Shown piece after piece: positions 1 through 10,530 of a DNA stretch of 64,000 nucleotides; the first letter of the stretch is position 1, and the number at the start of each line of letters is the position of its first letter. Below the pieces are notes generated by a model. The model did no database searches. It had not been told where the DNA came from and saw only the letters and a list, made by a program, of their open reading frames with translations. A program made the position numbers and the translations under genes. The stretch covers positions 8,645 through 72,644 of the forward strand of contig NW_001865039.1 of the NCBI RefSeq assembly GCF_000002865.3, in the 5' to 3' direction. This DNA is from Monosiga brevicollis MX1. Its lineage: Eukaryota; Opisthokonta; Choanoflagellata; Craspedida; Salpingoecidae.

Positions 1-2584
1 TGGGGGTTGGCTGTGCTGCTGACTGCACGACTGGCTGTGACGTGCTCTCGCCCTCTGCCAACGTTGTTTGCACCGAGCCTCGCGCCTCTTGCTGTAAAGG
101 CGCCTCATCATCAGCATCAGAGACCATGGGGGAAGCTGGCACCGACATGGATGCTGTATCTGCCTCATCAATCCAAGCAGCACTCGTCTGTATCCGTGGC
201 ACGGCAGCATCCGTCATAGGCCCTGCATTTGTCGCCATCACAGCCGTGTCTTGGGCACGTGGAGTGCTTCTGCTCGACTGCGCTGCAACGGCACCTGTTC
301 CTGGGGACGCGACTGTGTCAACGCTCGATGCTGAAGTTACATCCAAAGCGGACTCTGGCCCGATCGATTCTTCTTCCTCGAGCCGTGCTGCAGGTGGCTC
401 AGACAACACATCTTCCTCCTCCGCCATCGCCTCGGGCTCTGCTTCCACATGCCCCACACTCAACGCTTGGGCAGCGCGCTGCTGGCGTGCAGCTCTTGCT
501 GGCTCCAGGCGCTGTGCTGTTCCTGCGCACACGTCACAAAGCGGCTGGCCGGCAGCAAAGCATGTCGCGGCGCGGGGATCTAGCAACTTGCCGAGCGCCC
601 AGCTGCGGCACGCATTGCCCTCGACAAAATTTTCCATGCCCGGTGCTGGCCCACGTCTCACTGGTAGCCACAGCTCGGCAGTTCCACCCTGTTTATCGCG
701 ACCAGCCCGACCAAATGCCTAGCCCAAGCACATGTACACCATCAGCAAAACCAACAATCGGATATTTTTTTTTTTTTTTTTTTTTCAAATCCATAAAGTC
801 ACACGACCGCTTGAGCAACAACGTACCTGGGCCAGCGTATAGACGTTGTAGCCGTTGCCATACCACAGCACGTGGCGAATGGTGAGCAGATCCACACCCG
901 TGCTGAGGCAGCTGGTGGCCACAATGACGTCGCATTCACCCCGTTGCCACTGTGCCACATGGTCCTTTTGCGCCTTCTCCTCCAGGTTGGTGTAGTAGGG
1001 CAAGGCCACGTAGCCGCGTGCGTGCAGCTGGTCACACAGCAGCTTCACCTCGTTCACAGTGTCGCAAAAGACCATCATGTGCACACGCTCCCCATTCGCC
1101 TGACGCATGTTACGCTGCGTGTCCACAATGGCTTGCACATGCGACAAAAAGTTTGGCTGGTTTCCGTGAAGCACACGCAGCTGCAGATCGCGACGCATCG
1201 TCTCCAAACGGTACACCTTGCCCCCGACTTGCTGCCCCAGCTTTCGAAACAGATGCTCCTGGTCCCCGATGCAAAGTGTGCCCGTCAACGCCACGCGTTT
1301 GATGTTGGTCCATCCGCCAGAACCCACACTGGCTGCGACTTCGTCCATCACATCTCGGTAGCTGGCATCCGAGATGAGCGTGTGCGCCTCGTCCATCACC
1401 ACGGTGCGGATGCGCTGAAAGCAGACCTTCCCGTGTAGGGATTCAGATCCCACGCGGACAAACATGTCGGTCGTAACGATGAGTACGTCCAGGCCATCTG
1501 CCACCTGTGTAGAGGGACCAAGCCATCGCTGGGCACTGTGACCTGCGCCTTGAAATCGCCGCAATAAATCGTTGGCCACGGGCACAAACGGCACAATCCA
1601 CAGCACCGTACCGGCATGCGGGCGACAGCCCAGCTTGGGCAGGGTACAAAATGTTTTACCCATGCCTGTCGGTGTGCAACACAATCAGCCATCCATCTTC
1701 CGGCTGGTGCTGGTCAATGGCCGCAGCCAGGTCCAACTGTTCTTGGCTGTTGAAACTGTGGCCCCACGAGATGCTTGCCTGCTTGGCCAGCTGGGTCATG
1801 TAGGGTACGTCATGCTCGGCCCTCGTGTTCATGATGATACGCCCGTTTGCCTCGGGCGAGAGGTCAGTCACCGGGTTCCAGCTGATGGGATAGCGAGCTT
1901 CCAATGCTTCTTGGTTCGCGGTCAACTCGGCTATGCTGCGCTTGCGATCTAGTCCAAACAAAGCATGCCATTTTTGCGAGGCCACTTGATGCATCAGTCG
2001 CGACGACATTTTGGTTTGCACATGGTCACTGGCTGTGCGCGCATAGGCCCGCTGGGCCGTGTCCCCAGAGTGTTGAGCTTGAGTGTGGATCAGGCTGCCC
2101 AGGGCGCCGGTCGTCTCGGCCGACAGTCGGTTAATCACAAACGTCGTCATCCAGAAGGTTGCGGCGTGTCGCCACGTGGCCACCCCCAGCTTTGGCCGAT
2201 GCAGGTACGTGGTCATTTGTCGACGAAATGCCGCATAGGGCTGACCATCGCCTGCAGGGGCGCAATATTGAAGAGGAGGTGGCTGTTGTTGTAGTGGTTT
2301 CGAGCATCCCGGACCTCGCGTCGCAGAGTCATCGTCTCGTTGTGGCTCATGTGGTCTTCATCCAGCTCGTCGTCGAGCAAATCTTCGTCGTCCTGCTCGG
2401 CATTGTAAATGCCATTCTCGTCGTCCAGCCTGCCCCGCTTCTGCAGCCAGCTGCTGAGCGTGTGCTCCAGAGGCTTGCACAGCAGCAAATACATGAATAT
2501 CACCGTGCTGATTTCCTGGTCCGTGTATCGAAAGGTGTGCTGTTCGTTCAGGGATAGCCAGTAGGTCTTGCTCACGCGGGTCAA
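1..2584 (-). pseudogene. RecQ-type helicase with recombinase-like N-terminal region (partial, probably degenerate)
   Basis: Superfamily 2 DNA helicase read on the minus strand and cut by the left edge. Upstream segment (2584-1656) has an acidic stretch, a 'HSGDTAQRAYAR' motif and the start of the helicase fold ('FNSQEQLDL'). The core (about 1684-827) has motif I TPTGMGKT, motif II DEAH, motif III TGT, and motif V with 'VATSCLSTGVDL'. A GTACGT donor at 826 and an acceptor at 719-720 join to 718, restoring motif VI as 'QAFGRAGRD'. A four-Cys RecQ-like zinc segment follows (C-x16-C-x7-C-x2-C), then a Ser/Ala/Glu-rich tail to the edge. The first helicase motif and motif I are in frames one base apart around 1680, so the copy is broken or the assembly has an indel. 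Known: fungal RecQ-type mobile or telomere-linked helicases carry a similar recombinase-like region. Inferred: this is a mobile-element helicase rather than the host's RecQ. Confidence 0.7.
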
Positions 2585-3457
2585 TATGGAGAGCTGCTTT
2601 TCGGCAAAAAAACAGGGCTCATCGTTGCCGGCCCACGCCGTTTTTGTAGGACAGCCCTTGATACACAGAGGCTCGTGGCGGCAAACCTAGATCCAGGCAT
2701 GCATGCGTGAGTGGCGTCCATCAGCACCAGCGGGCACCAAAAAAAAAAAAAAAGCCCGCCTGCTTCCAATCGTACCTCCGGCAATGTGCGTGTAGGTGAG
2801 TGCTAGCTCGTTGAACCTGCACACATATAAAAGCCATGGCCCTTGCGAGGCCACTTGATGCATCAGTCGCGACGACATTTTGGTTTGCACATGGTCACTG
2901 GCTGTGCGTGCATAGGCCCGCTGGGCCGTGTCCCCAGAGTGTCGGGCTTGAGTGTGGATCAGGCTGCCCAGGACGCTGCCGACAGTTGGTTGATGACCAA
3001 CGTCATCATTCAAGACTTCCGTCGAGACGGAACAAGTGATTTGGTGTTGTCTTGTCGTCAATTGAACCAGCTGCGGCTGGCAAGCATTCACAGTGACCAG
3101 ACCAGAACACCATCAAAATGGCTGTAGAGACGCTCAGAGAAGGTGCAATCCGTGCAAGTCAGAGGTGTCACAACAAACAAACAATGACAAGAAACAGAAC
3201 ACAGGCTTATTAGAAAAGTCTCTCTCCAAGACGTTGCAAAGTACACGAAGTTTGCGCGGACGACGCATGCCCCCCAAAAAAACAACGGAGGCAACTCAGT
3301 AGGTCAAGGGGTGTGTGTTAGTCAGGGGATGACATATCAGCTACGGACGTGTCTGTGGGAAGACCTATGGTAGATGACGCTGCTTGTGCGCAAAAGCAAT
3401 GGGGTGTCCAAATGCGTGGGAGAACAAGCAGACAACTAGCAACTCGTCCAGGTCATC
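2585..3457. other. Intergenic stretch between the helicase remnant and the ankyrin-kinase-PARP gene
   Basis: Apart from the partial duplicate at 2847-3020 and an A-run near 2739-2753, no coding exon with family resemblance was found on either strand. It forms the 3' flank of the ankyrin-kinase-PARP gene, whose stop is at 3458-3460. Confidence 0.5.
2847..3020 (-). repeat. Second diverged copy of the helicase gene's recombinase-like region
   Basis: About 125 bp here match 1976-2104 almost base for base, covering the same 'HSGDTAQRAYAR' coding segment. Weaker similarity continues for about 50 bp (compare 2975-3020 with 2105-2160), with a gap of about a dozen bases. The flanks then diverge completely. 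It is a partial duplicate in the same orientation as the main copy, about 870 bp away. It could be a remnant of a nested or tandem element, or an alternative exon; its broken edges favour a remnant. Confidence 0.8.
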
Positions 3458-4510
3458 CTAATCGGCCTTATAGTATACAACCAGCTCGGGATAGATTTGG
3501 GCATTCTCAAACACAATCACCTCATGGAACCGCCCGGGCGGTGTCGCAACAACTGAGTCAAACCTGCAGAAATTTAACGGTGAACGAAACGGTCAGATTA
3601 GGAGGTGGACAAAGGCAACATGCAGCAAATGGTCGATTTTGTCCAACGCACCGCTCGTTGTTGGAAGCATCGGGCAGGAGCGGTGGCGCCAGCGCTCCAG
3701 AAGGAGGTGATGGATGGGTATGGGCATGGCCCAGGAGTGTCCGCGTGATGATGAGCATTCGTTCGCCATTGGGTCCGGCATGAGCGTACTGATGACTCTG
3801 GAATCATGTGAATACACTGCGGTTAGTACAACAGAGCTCAAATGAACAGGCAAAATTGAAAAGCAGCGCGGCCACACCTTGCCGGGATGGTCCGCCAGGT
3901 AAACACCAAGACCAAATCGGTGGCCAGCACTGGTGCCAGCAAACCGATAGTCAAGGCCCAGGCGCACAATCTTGTCGCGCAACACTGTGTCAGGGGCGAT
4001 GCCGTGGAGTAACAGACGCTCTTGACAGGATGTATCGCGAAGCAGAGCTGGAGAGCCCGAGAGCGCATCCGATGTGGCCGTTTGGAGTTGACCATAGTGC
4101 TCCTGACTTTTGATACGATGCAACATCTCACGTCGCTTGGCGCTGTAGCGCTCCCACAGCACGGGGTTGTGCACGCGCTCTACCCGCTGCACTGCAATAT
4201 TTGCTGGTCCCCGCCCATCGGTGTTCAGCTGCTTCAGTAGATCACCGACCTAAGCAACCAGTAGGTTCAAATCAGATGATTCGTGGAAGAGAGCAAAAAA
4301 AATTAACAAGCAACGCACCTCTGAAATGAGCTCGGGCGCATCGCGCAAGACATCAATGGCTGGCCCGGCTAGGGGAAAGGCAGGCTGCTGCACGATTTGT
4401 CCGGCACTGAAAAGACTTGGTCGTTGCTTTGGATCTGTTGCAAGCAAGGCTCGTGTTTCCTTGTACAGATTGCTCACTGCGTCGCACATCTGCACAAAAA
4501 CACAACTGTG

Positions 4511-4590
<80 letters not shown>

Positions 4591-7500
4591 TGACAACCAG
4601 AGCGTCATAAAATTAAAGAGAACAAAATATTTGACTAACCTCGGTCGCCAGATGAGGAAAGCTAAAGGCGTCATCTCCCGCTTGAAAATCCCATCTGCAA
4701 TGATCCACGACCTCATCGGTTCGCGACTGAGCCGGCGCCACCGTTTGTGGGTACATGTAGGTGTTGTAGAGAACGCAGCCAAAGGAAAAGGCATCCTGTG
4801 CCGGACGCGCTCCCACACGACCCCGGCCGAAAAGCACCTCCGGTGCCACGTAGCCCGCCGTGCCCGACGACGCGGTGGCAGTGCAAGGCAACATGGTGGC
4901 TTCAGCGGCGGCCTTGGCAATGTCAAAATCGCCCAGCCGCACAACAGGCTGGTCCTCCGAGCCGTCCAGCATGACATTGCTCAGCTTGACATCCCGATGC
5001 ACCAGGCCCTTGCTATGCATAAAGGCTAGGGCGGTGCGCAGCTGAGTCATCAGACCCGCAATCACGGTTGAGGTGGCCAGGTGGCGCGCCTTGCCGAGCC
5101 ACTGCTGCAAGTCACCCTGTGCACACCATGGCTGTACCAGGTAGGCGCTTGGGTGGCCACTGTGTACATCCACAAGTGCGCCGAGGACAGGGATAATGTG
5201 TGGATGCTCAAGCTGGCGCATGGCGCGAAGCTCGCGCAGGAATGTCCGGCACTGATCTTGCTTATGTTGCCGAGCAAAAGCGTACTCCTTTACGGCCAAA
5301 TCTTGTTCCCCAGAATCTTTCAGCGCGGCGCGGGCCTTGTACACCTTGTGATTTTGGCTGTAATGAAGATCAAGCTGGCCCAGGCTGGAGAGCGACAATG
5401 CCCGGTCGACTTCGGTCATGGCCTCCAAGATCAGGCTGGTTGGAAGGTCGGGGCCAAGCACTGTGCAGAGGCGCGCTCCCAGCGTGCTCTGCTCAGGGTG
5501 CAAAAAGACCTGCAGAGCTGGGAAGTGTTGGTGTAGCAGCTCTGCCAGTGCCGCCACCTGGTCCACCTGTGTTTGATCTGATAGTTGTTGCTGCAAAATG
5601 CGCAGACGTTCTCTCTTGGCAGCCAAGTCAGCTTGAAGGCCAGTGCGCAAGGCATCTGGAGCAAAAGTCAAGACTGCCGTGGTCGCCTGAATTTGTTTCT
5701 GCAGCTCGGCCGCTTCCTCATGCGCAGGTACGGCTTGGGCATCTGTGCTCTGCGTGATGCCGCTGGCATACTCTTTGCACAAAGTCAGCACGTTCAGCGT
5801 CTTGGTCTGCCAGTCGAGCATGTCATGCAACTGCTGCAACAGGGCTTGTGCCTCGTGAAGCACAAACGCCAGATACCAGTCTTGATGCTCATAGTCGTGC
5901 TCAACTCTCCAGGTGATCAGTCGCTCCAAGCCGCTCTGCTCGGGCAAGCTCAGCTTTTCGTGGGCTAGGCACAGCTGCTTCCAGGCCTCATGCAATGCCT
6001 CCACTGGAGGCGGTGCGCTCACATCCAAGCCTTGCGCACACTGTTCGAGTGTGTCGAGGCGATAGTCCGTGTCGATGGTTCCCGCTGTTGCTACAGCACG
6101 CAGGGCAGTAATTAGCGCCAGCGTCAGCTGCTGGAGGTGGCTGTTGGCGCTGGTGAATAGTTTTTGGCGCTCGAGCCCCGCGTCGCGTAGCATGGCGACT
6201 TTGTCTAGGGCTGCACTTAGGCTGGCGGGTGGCGCTTTAGGTGCCATTATCAACGCGGTGGGTAGAGCGGGGCATGCTGCCAGCACGGTCTGAAGCTCGA
6301 GAAGCACCGGCTGCAGTTCAAAACCAGCAGTGACATTGTGCAGCTCTTGCAGTACTGATTTTAGGTTGTCAGAGTTGAGGTCCAATTGACCTAAGCGGCT
6401 GTTCAACGCTTCGGGCGCTGCAAGTGCCTGATCAAGCGCGCCAAGGGCCCGGGTGGTGGTAGCCTGGAAGGCAGTCCAGTCCATGGCAGGAAAATCTGGT
6501 GGCGCTTCATCGATGGTCCTCTGGATCTCCGCAGCCGCCGTTGCAAGATCGGGGTTTTGTTTGGCGGCACCGCTGATAAAGGCATCGAGGTGGGGGAGGG
6601 GATGGGTGGTGGTGCGCTCCGGTAGGAGTGGCCTTAGCCAAGTGTCCACTGCCACCACGATAGAGGCAGTAGCCTAATGGGGGGTTGTGTGGTGTCATTG
6701 GTCGTGAGTACGTTGGATGAGGCCGTGCGGTTTGGGACAGGAAATGCATTGGGAAATCAAGCGAGGAGCAGACTCACCTCGAGGGTGGGTGCGGAGCTGG
6801 GCAGAGGCGGCAGCCAGGTGGAAGGCGGTGCAGGCGTGGGTGTAGCGGGGGGCGTGGGTGGTTGCGCGAGGCGAGCCTCGTGAGCAGCAAACACGGGCTC
6901 CAACTTGTCGCCATATCGACGTCTCAAATCGAGGGGCGTTTTGCCATCCTGAGAACATGGTCACAGTCAAGCCATCGGAGCGTGTGAGGTGGGCAGCCAC
7001 GCGAGGGTTGAGTTGGGCAATGTGCATTTGCTTTCTCATAACACCGGCGAGGTAACAATGCTTTAAAGTGTGCTGAAGACGCCAGACGTGCGAGTGGTGT
7101 ATACTGGAGTCGGCAGGTAGCAGGGGTCCGAAAGGATGCGAGATAGGAGGGAAAAAAAAGGGCGGGATAAAACTGAAGAAACGGCCACCAAAAGCCGCTG
7201 GAGCGCGAGAGAGGCAGAGGAGTGATAGCAACTGGTAAAGTGGTGTCCGGATGGATCAGAAAAGGGGAGGGCAAGGACGGCAAGCGGAAGTGACCAGCGG
7301 GGAACAGGGCGGGGAACAGGGAGCACCGACAAAGCGCGGACGCAAAACGGAGGAAGAACACGGATAGGGGGAAAGAAGACAAGGAGCCAGAGGCATAACG
7401 AAAGCGCACGGGTGGGCAGGATGTAGAGGAGAGAGGGGCGGGGCAAAGGCGACGAGCAGCGGGAGCAGTAGCAGCAACAAGAGGGACGGGGGGGAAGAGG

Positions 7501-8275
7501 AAGGTATTGTACTGACGTTGTTCTTGGCTTCAGCATCAGCACCGTACTGCAACAGCATCTCTACCACCTTGACGAGACCGTTTATGCAGGCAAAGTGCAG
7601 TGGTGTCCAGCCAGCCTGTGGGATGATACATCAGCATGACGTACAGGGACAGCATCTTCAGCACCATACATGGATACTCTAGGTGTACCATCATAGGGGG
7701 GAAAAGGGGGAAAGAGGAAGGCACTGTACTGACGTTGTCCTTGGCTTCAGTATCAGCACCATACTTCAACAGCATCTCCACCACCTTGACATGACCCTCA
7801 ACGCAGGCATGGTGCAGTGGTGTATCGCCACCCTGTGGAATGATGCATCATCAGCGTGACGTACAAGTATAGCATCATCATCATCATCATGTGGTACAGG
7901 TGTACCATTACAAGGGCTTAAGCAGGAAGAGGGAGGCACTGTTCTGACCCTGTTCTTGGCTTTAGTATCAGCACCGTGCTTCAACAGCATCTCGACTACC
8001 TTGACATCACCCTTATAGCAGGCCCCGTGTAGTGGCGTTCTGCCAGCCTGTGAAATGATGCAAACATGCAGTATATGTTATACCATCGCGTCACCGAATC
8101 GAGCGTCATATTCCAAGTGTACCAATACCACGCAACATCATACCATACGTACCTCATCTTTGTATTGGGCAGCATCTCGAATACGTTGTTGGTCCCAACT
8201 GGTCATAAGCTGCAGCGCCTCTTGTGAATCAGATGACCAACACGCCTGGTCCAGCTGCACTCCACCATCACTCAT
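3458..8275 (-). CDS. Ankyrin-repeat, protein kinase and PARP chimeric protein
   Basis: About 1170 residues in 11 or so exons. Exon 1 (8275-8153) is a cap with 'TSWDQQR'. Exons 8047-7949, 7832-7734 and 7615-7517 each code exactly one 33-residue ankyrin repeat. A weaker repeat follows (about 7077-7000), then 6948-6778 with a half repeat and a Pro-rich linker. Exon 6673-4640 (678 codons) holds a helical region and most of a kinase domain: 'AVKEY' lysine, 'HRDVKLSN' loop, 'DFD' in place of DFG, and 'APE'. Exon 4489-4319 finishes the C-lobe ('DPKQRPS'). Exons 4249-3878, 3797-3652 and 3563-3458 code a PARP catalytic domain: 'LLHG', 'GVYLAD', 'GERMLIITRTLLG', 'HEVIVFENAQIYPE'. The H-Y-E triad is present, so poly(ADP-ribosyl)ation is plausible. 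Splice phases agree at the junctions checked. Known: tankyrases join ankyrin repeats to a PARP domain but have no kinase. The cap is shared with the three upstream ankyrin genes. Confidence 0.85.
4511..4590. repeat. Compound (AAC)n(GAC)n trinucleotide microsatellite
   Basis: About 12 AAC units run directly into about 15 GAC units, ending in a TGA. The tract lies in the intron between kinase exons 6673-4640 and 4489-4319 of the ankyrin-kinase-PARP gene. It creates long Asn/Asp or Ser-rich open frames that are not genes. Confidence 0.95.
7517..8047 (-). repeat. Tandem exon-plus-intron duplication coding three near-identical ankyrin repeats
   Basis: Three 99-bp exons start at 8047, 7832 and 7615, a period of 215-217 bp. 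They code nearly the same repeat ('VKVVEML' core, 'GADTKAK/TEAK/AEAK' ends). The two introns between them are also alike: both begin GTCAG-ACAGTGCC, contain 'ATGGTACACCT', carry a 'GTACGTCA-GCTGATG' stretch and end in CCACAG. Matching introns show recent unequal duplication of an exon-intron unit inside the gene. Confidence 0.85.
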
Positions 8276-9063
8276 GGTAGCGGTATATCTCTTTCATCAT
8301 CCGCTTCAAAACCGCTTTTTGCTTCTCTATCCACCACCAATCTCATGAGTCCCCTCCAAGTACAACACATTTGACAACTCAAAATCGGACTGTAATTTGA
8401 CGTGCACGCGCAGTTTCCAAAAAGGCAGCCGATCGGCGGGCCTTGCTCTTTCCTGCCTGGTGCAGAAAACGACTCACCTCGAGGTTCTTTGGGAGTTGCG
8501 AGACTGGTGTGCTTCACGTTGTCGACTGTGGGGCAAGATCACTACTTCTGTGGTGCTCTCAGCCAACCGTCGCCGCAAGGCCCCGACCACAATGTTCCCG
8601 TAGCAAGCACGCACGATCAAACACGAACAACCACCACATAGGCAAGTCAAGTCAAAAAAAGCCCGCTGATGTCGATGTCGAGACGGATGTTGAAGAGGAA
8701 AACAAGAAAACAAGAGGTCAAAGCAGAAGAAGGAGGATGAAAAATGCAACATGTGGGATGTTCAACTTTTTGTTTCTGTTGTAGTGATGTCTAAAAATAG
8801 TCGAAACGATCACATGAACAAACTCCGAAGCAAGCAGCAAAATTGTGCGTGGCGCTGGCACCTGTAATTTTTTTACGTTTGGCCGACTGCCAGATGTATG
8901 CAAACACTCAAAGCTGAAGGTTGCATCATGGCCATGACGCCGAGCGAATGTATGGCTGCCTCTACAAGGTCAATACCACAGGTGAAGAGAAGGGCACACA
9001 CTTGTCGAAAAGGGCCAGCGGGCCTTGGTGTTCCTGTACGAACCCTCGGGCCGGCCACGTTGA
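8276..9063. other. Intergenic region between ankyrin gene C and the ankyrin-kinase-PARP gene
   Basis: 788 bp holding the 5' flank of the ankyrin-kinase-PARP gene and the 3' flank of gene C. Short frames on both strands are Arg/Lys or Cys-rich without family resemblance. No TATA box or terminator was convincing. Confidence 0.5.
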
Positions 9064-10294
9064 TTAGGCTTGCCACAGACATTTAATAATGCCATGCAAG
9101 TCGTGAAACGCGCGATCCTCAAAAACGTTTGGCTCCGCTTCCCAGCCAACACTGAAGAGTACTGCCATCAGAGTCTTGCAAAGCCTTTTCTGTTCTGCCA
9201 GGAGCACGGCTTGAACTAGCATGCATATCGTTTAGCGCACTTGTAAGCAAGGCAAGAAAGCCATGCCTGAACGTGGTCAAACGAGTGCGCATCCCACCTT
9301 CTGGCTTCCAGCTTCGGTACCGACCAGACCGGCAGCTGGCACGAAGCAACGTGACAACCAGCTAATGTGCAGCAATCTTCAATATTGAAAAGAAGCGGCG
9401 AGACTGCCCAATGCGACGGCACTGGAGCGTCGCGCCATTTCTTACGTTAAGGTTAACTCGAAAAAGTCTGAGATGAAGATGAAGAGGGCTTTGCTTTGTC
9501 TGAGAGGCCAGCAGCCGACATCAATGGGCAGATTGAGCAGTTCAATCGCGACCACATGGGTGCACCAACCGTGCTCAGCGCGTCGGCATTTGCACCATGC
9601 TCTAGAAGCACGCGTACAACATCCTGGTGACCCTGCCTAGAAGCCGCATGAAGAGCCGTTAAATCATCCTGAAAAACCCATGCAAGGTAAGATGGTGAGC
9701 CGTGGCAAGGAGCGGAGGTCAACTTGTTTAAGGTCGAGTGGAGGAATGAGGAGGAAGCATGGCCAGCGCGAGGAGAAACAGGATGGTCACCTTATTTTTG
9801 GCTTCAGTATCCGCGCCGTGCTCCAACAGAATCTTCACAATGTCCACATGTCCATATTCACAGGCAAGGTAGAACGAGGTCCAGCCATCCTGTGAGGCAA
9901 CTTGTTTTTCAATGAGAATAGGAAAGAATCTGGAATCATGTTCGAGAAAGGACTACAGGAACAGGCATGTGAGAGGGAATCACTGACGTCGTTGCATGCG
10001 TTGGCATCAGCGCCATGTTTTACCAGTATTTCTGCTGGCCCCAGATAACCGTTACAGCAGACAACGTGGAGTGGCGTCCGGCCATGCTGTGGGTTGATTG
10101 ACACATGGACAGGCGTTCGTTCGCATGCGGAGCGATGCCATCATTCAAACGTGTCGAGCACCATCCATTCGTACCTCTTTGAAGGAAGCAGCAGATCGGA
10201 TGCGCTGATCATCCCAGCTCTTCAACAGCTACAGCGCGCTCTGCGCACTCCTCGATTGACATGCACTGTGAAGCTCCTTCCCATCCGATCTCAT
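9064..10294 (-). pseudogene. Ankyrin-repeat gene C, with an in-frame TAG in exon 1
   Basis: Paralogue of genes A and B. Exon 1 (10294-10175) starts with an ATG and codes the family cap, ending 'LLKSWDDQR'. Codon 22 is TAG (10229-10231); the sister gene at 8275 has CAG at that site, so a single C-to-T change would explain it. Exons 10086-9988, 9889-9791 and 9668-9570 each code one intact 33-residue ankyrin repeat with proper splice sites. The end of the gene codes the shared C-terminal module ('LLAEQKRLCKTL', 'AVLFSVGW') with stop at 9064-9066. The exons between 9570 and about 9210 could not be fixed. Apart from the TAG the coding exons identified look undamaged. It may be a young pseudogene, a polymorphic null allele, a base error, or a gene started further in. 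Confidence 0.7.
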
Positions 10295-10530
10295 GGCGAT
10301 GGACGCTGTGTCAAGCCCTCGTCGACCCCAAAAGCACCACCACTGCTTGCTTGTTCAGTCGCACAAGAATCGAATTTCAAATTGAAAAAAAGCTGACAAA
10401 TGCCCCCACAAAAATAGTAAAATACATCAGATCCTGGGTACCGTGTCAAAAGAGTCCATGTCTTTGAGAGCTCTCAATTTCCGAAGTTGGTGGTGCAGTG
10501 CATACTCGTTTTGCACAAGTGTGCCCTGGT
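10295..10530. other. Short spacer between ankyrin genes B and C
   Basis: 236 bp between the stop of gene B (10531-10533) and the ATG of gene C. It contains nothing recognisable beyond an A-rich patch near 10384-10420. The tight head-to-tail spacing fits origin by tandem duplication. Confidence 0.5.

Noticed and set aside
42-885. Plus-strand open frames of over 200 codons at the left end
   Set aside because: They are antisense to the RecQ C-terminal exon, whose minus-strand reading restores motif VI and the zinc segment.
4397-5029. Plus-strand frame with long poly-Asn and poly-Asp
   Set aside because: Runs through the AAC/GAC microsatellite in an intron and is antisense to the kinase exon.
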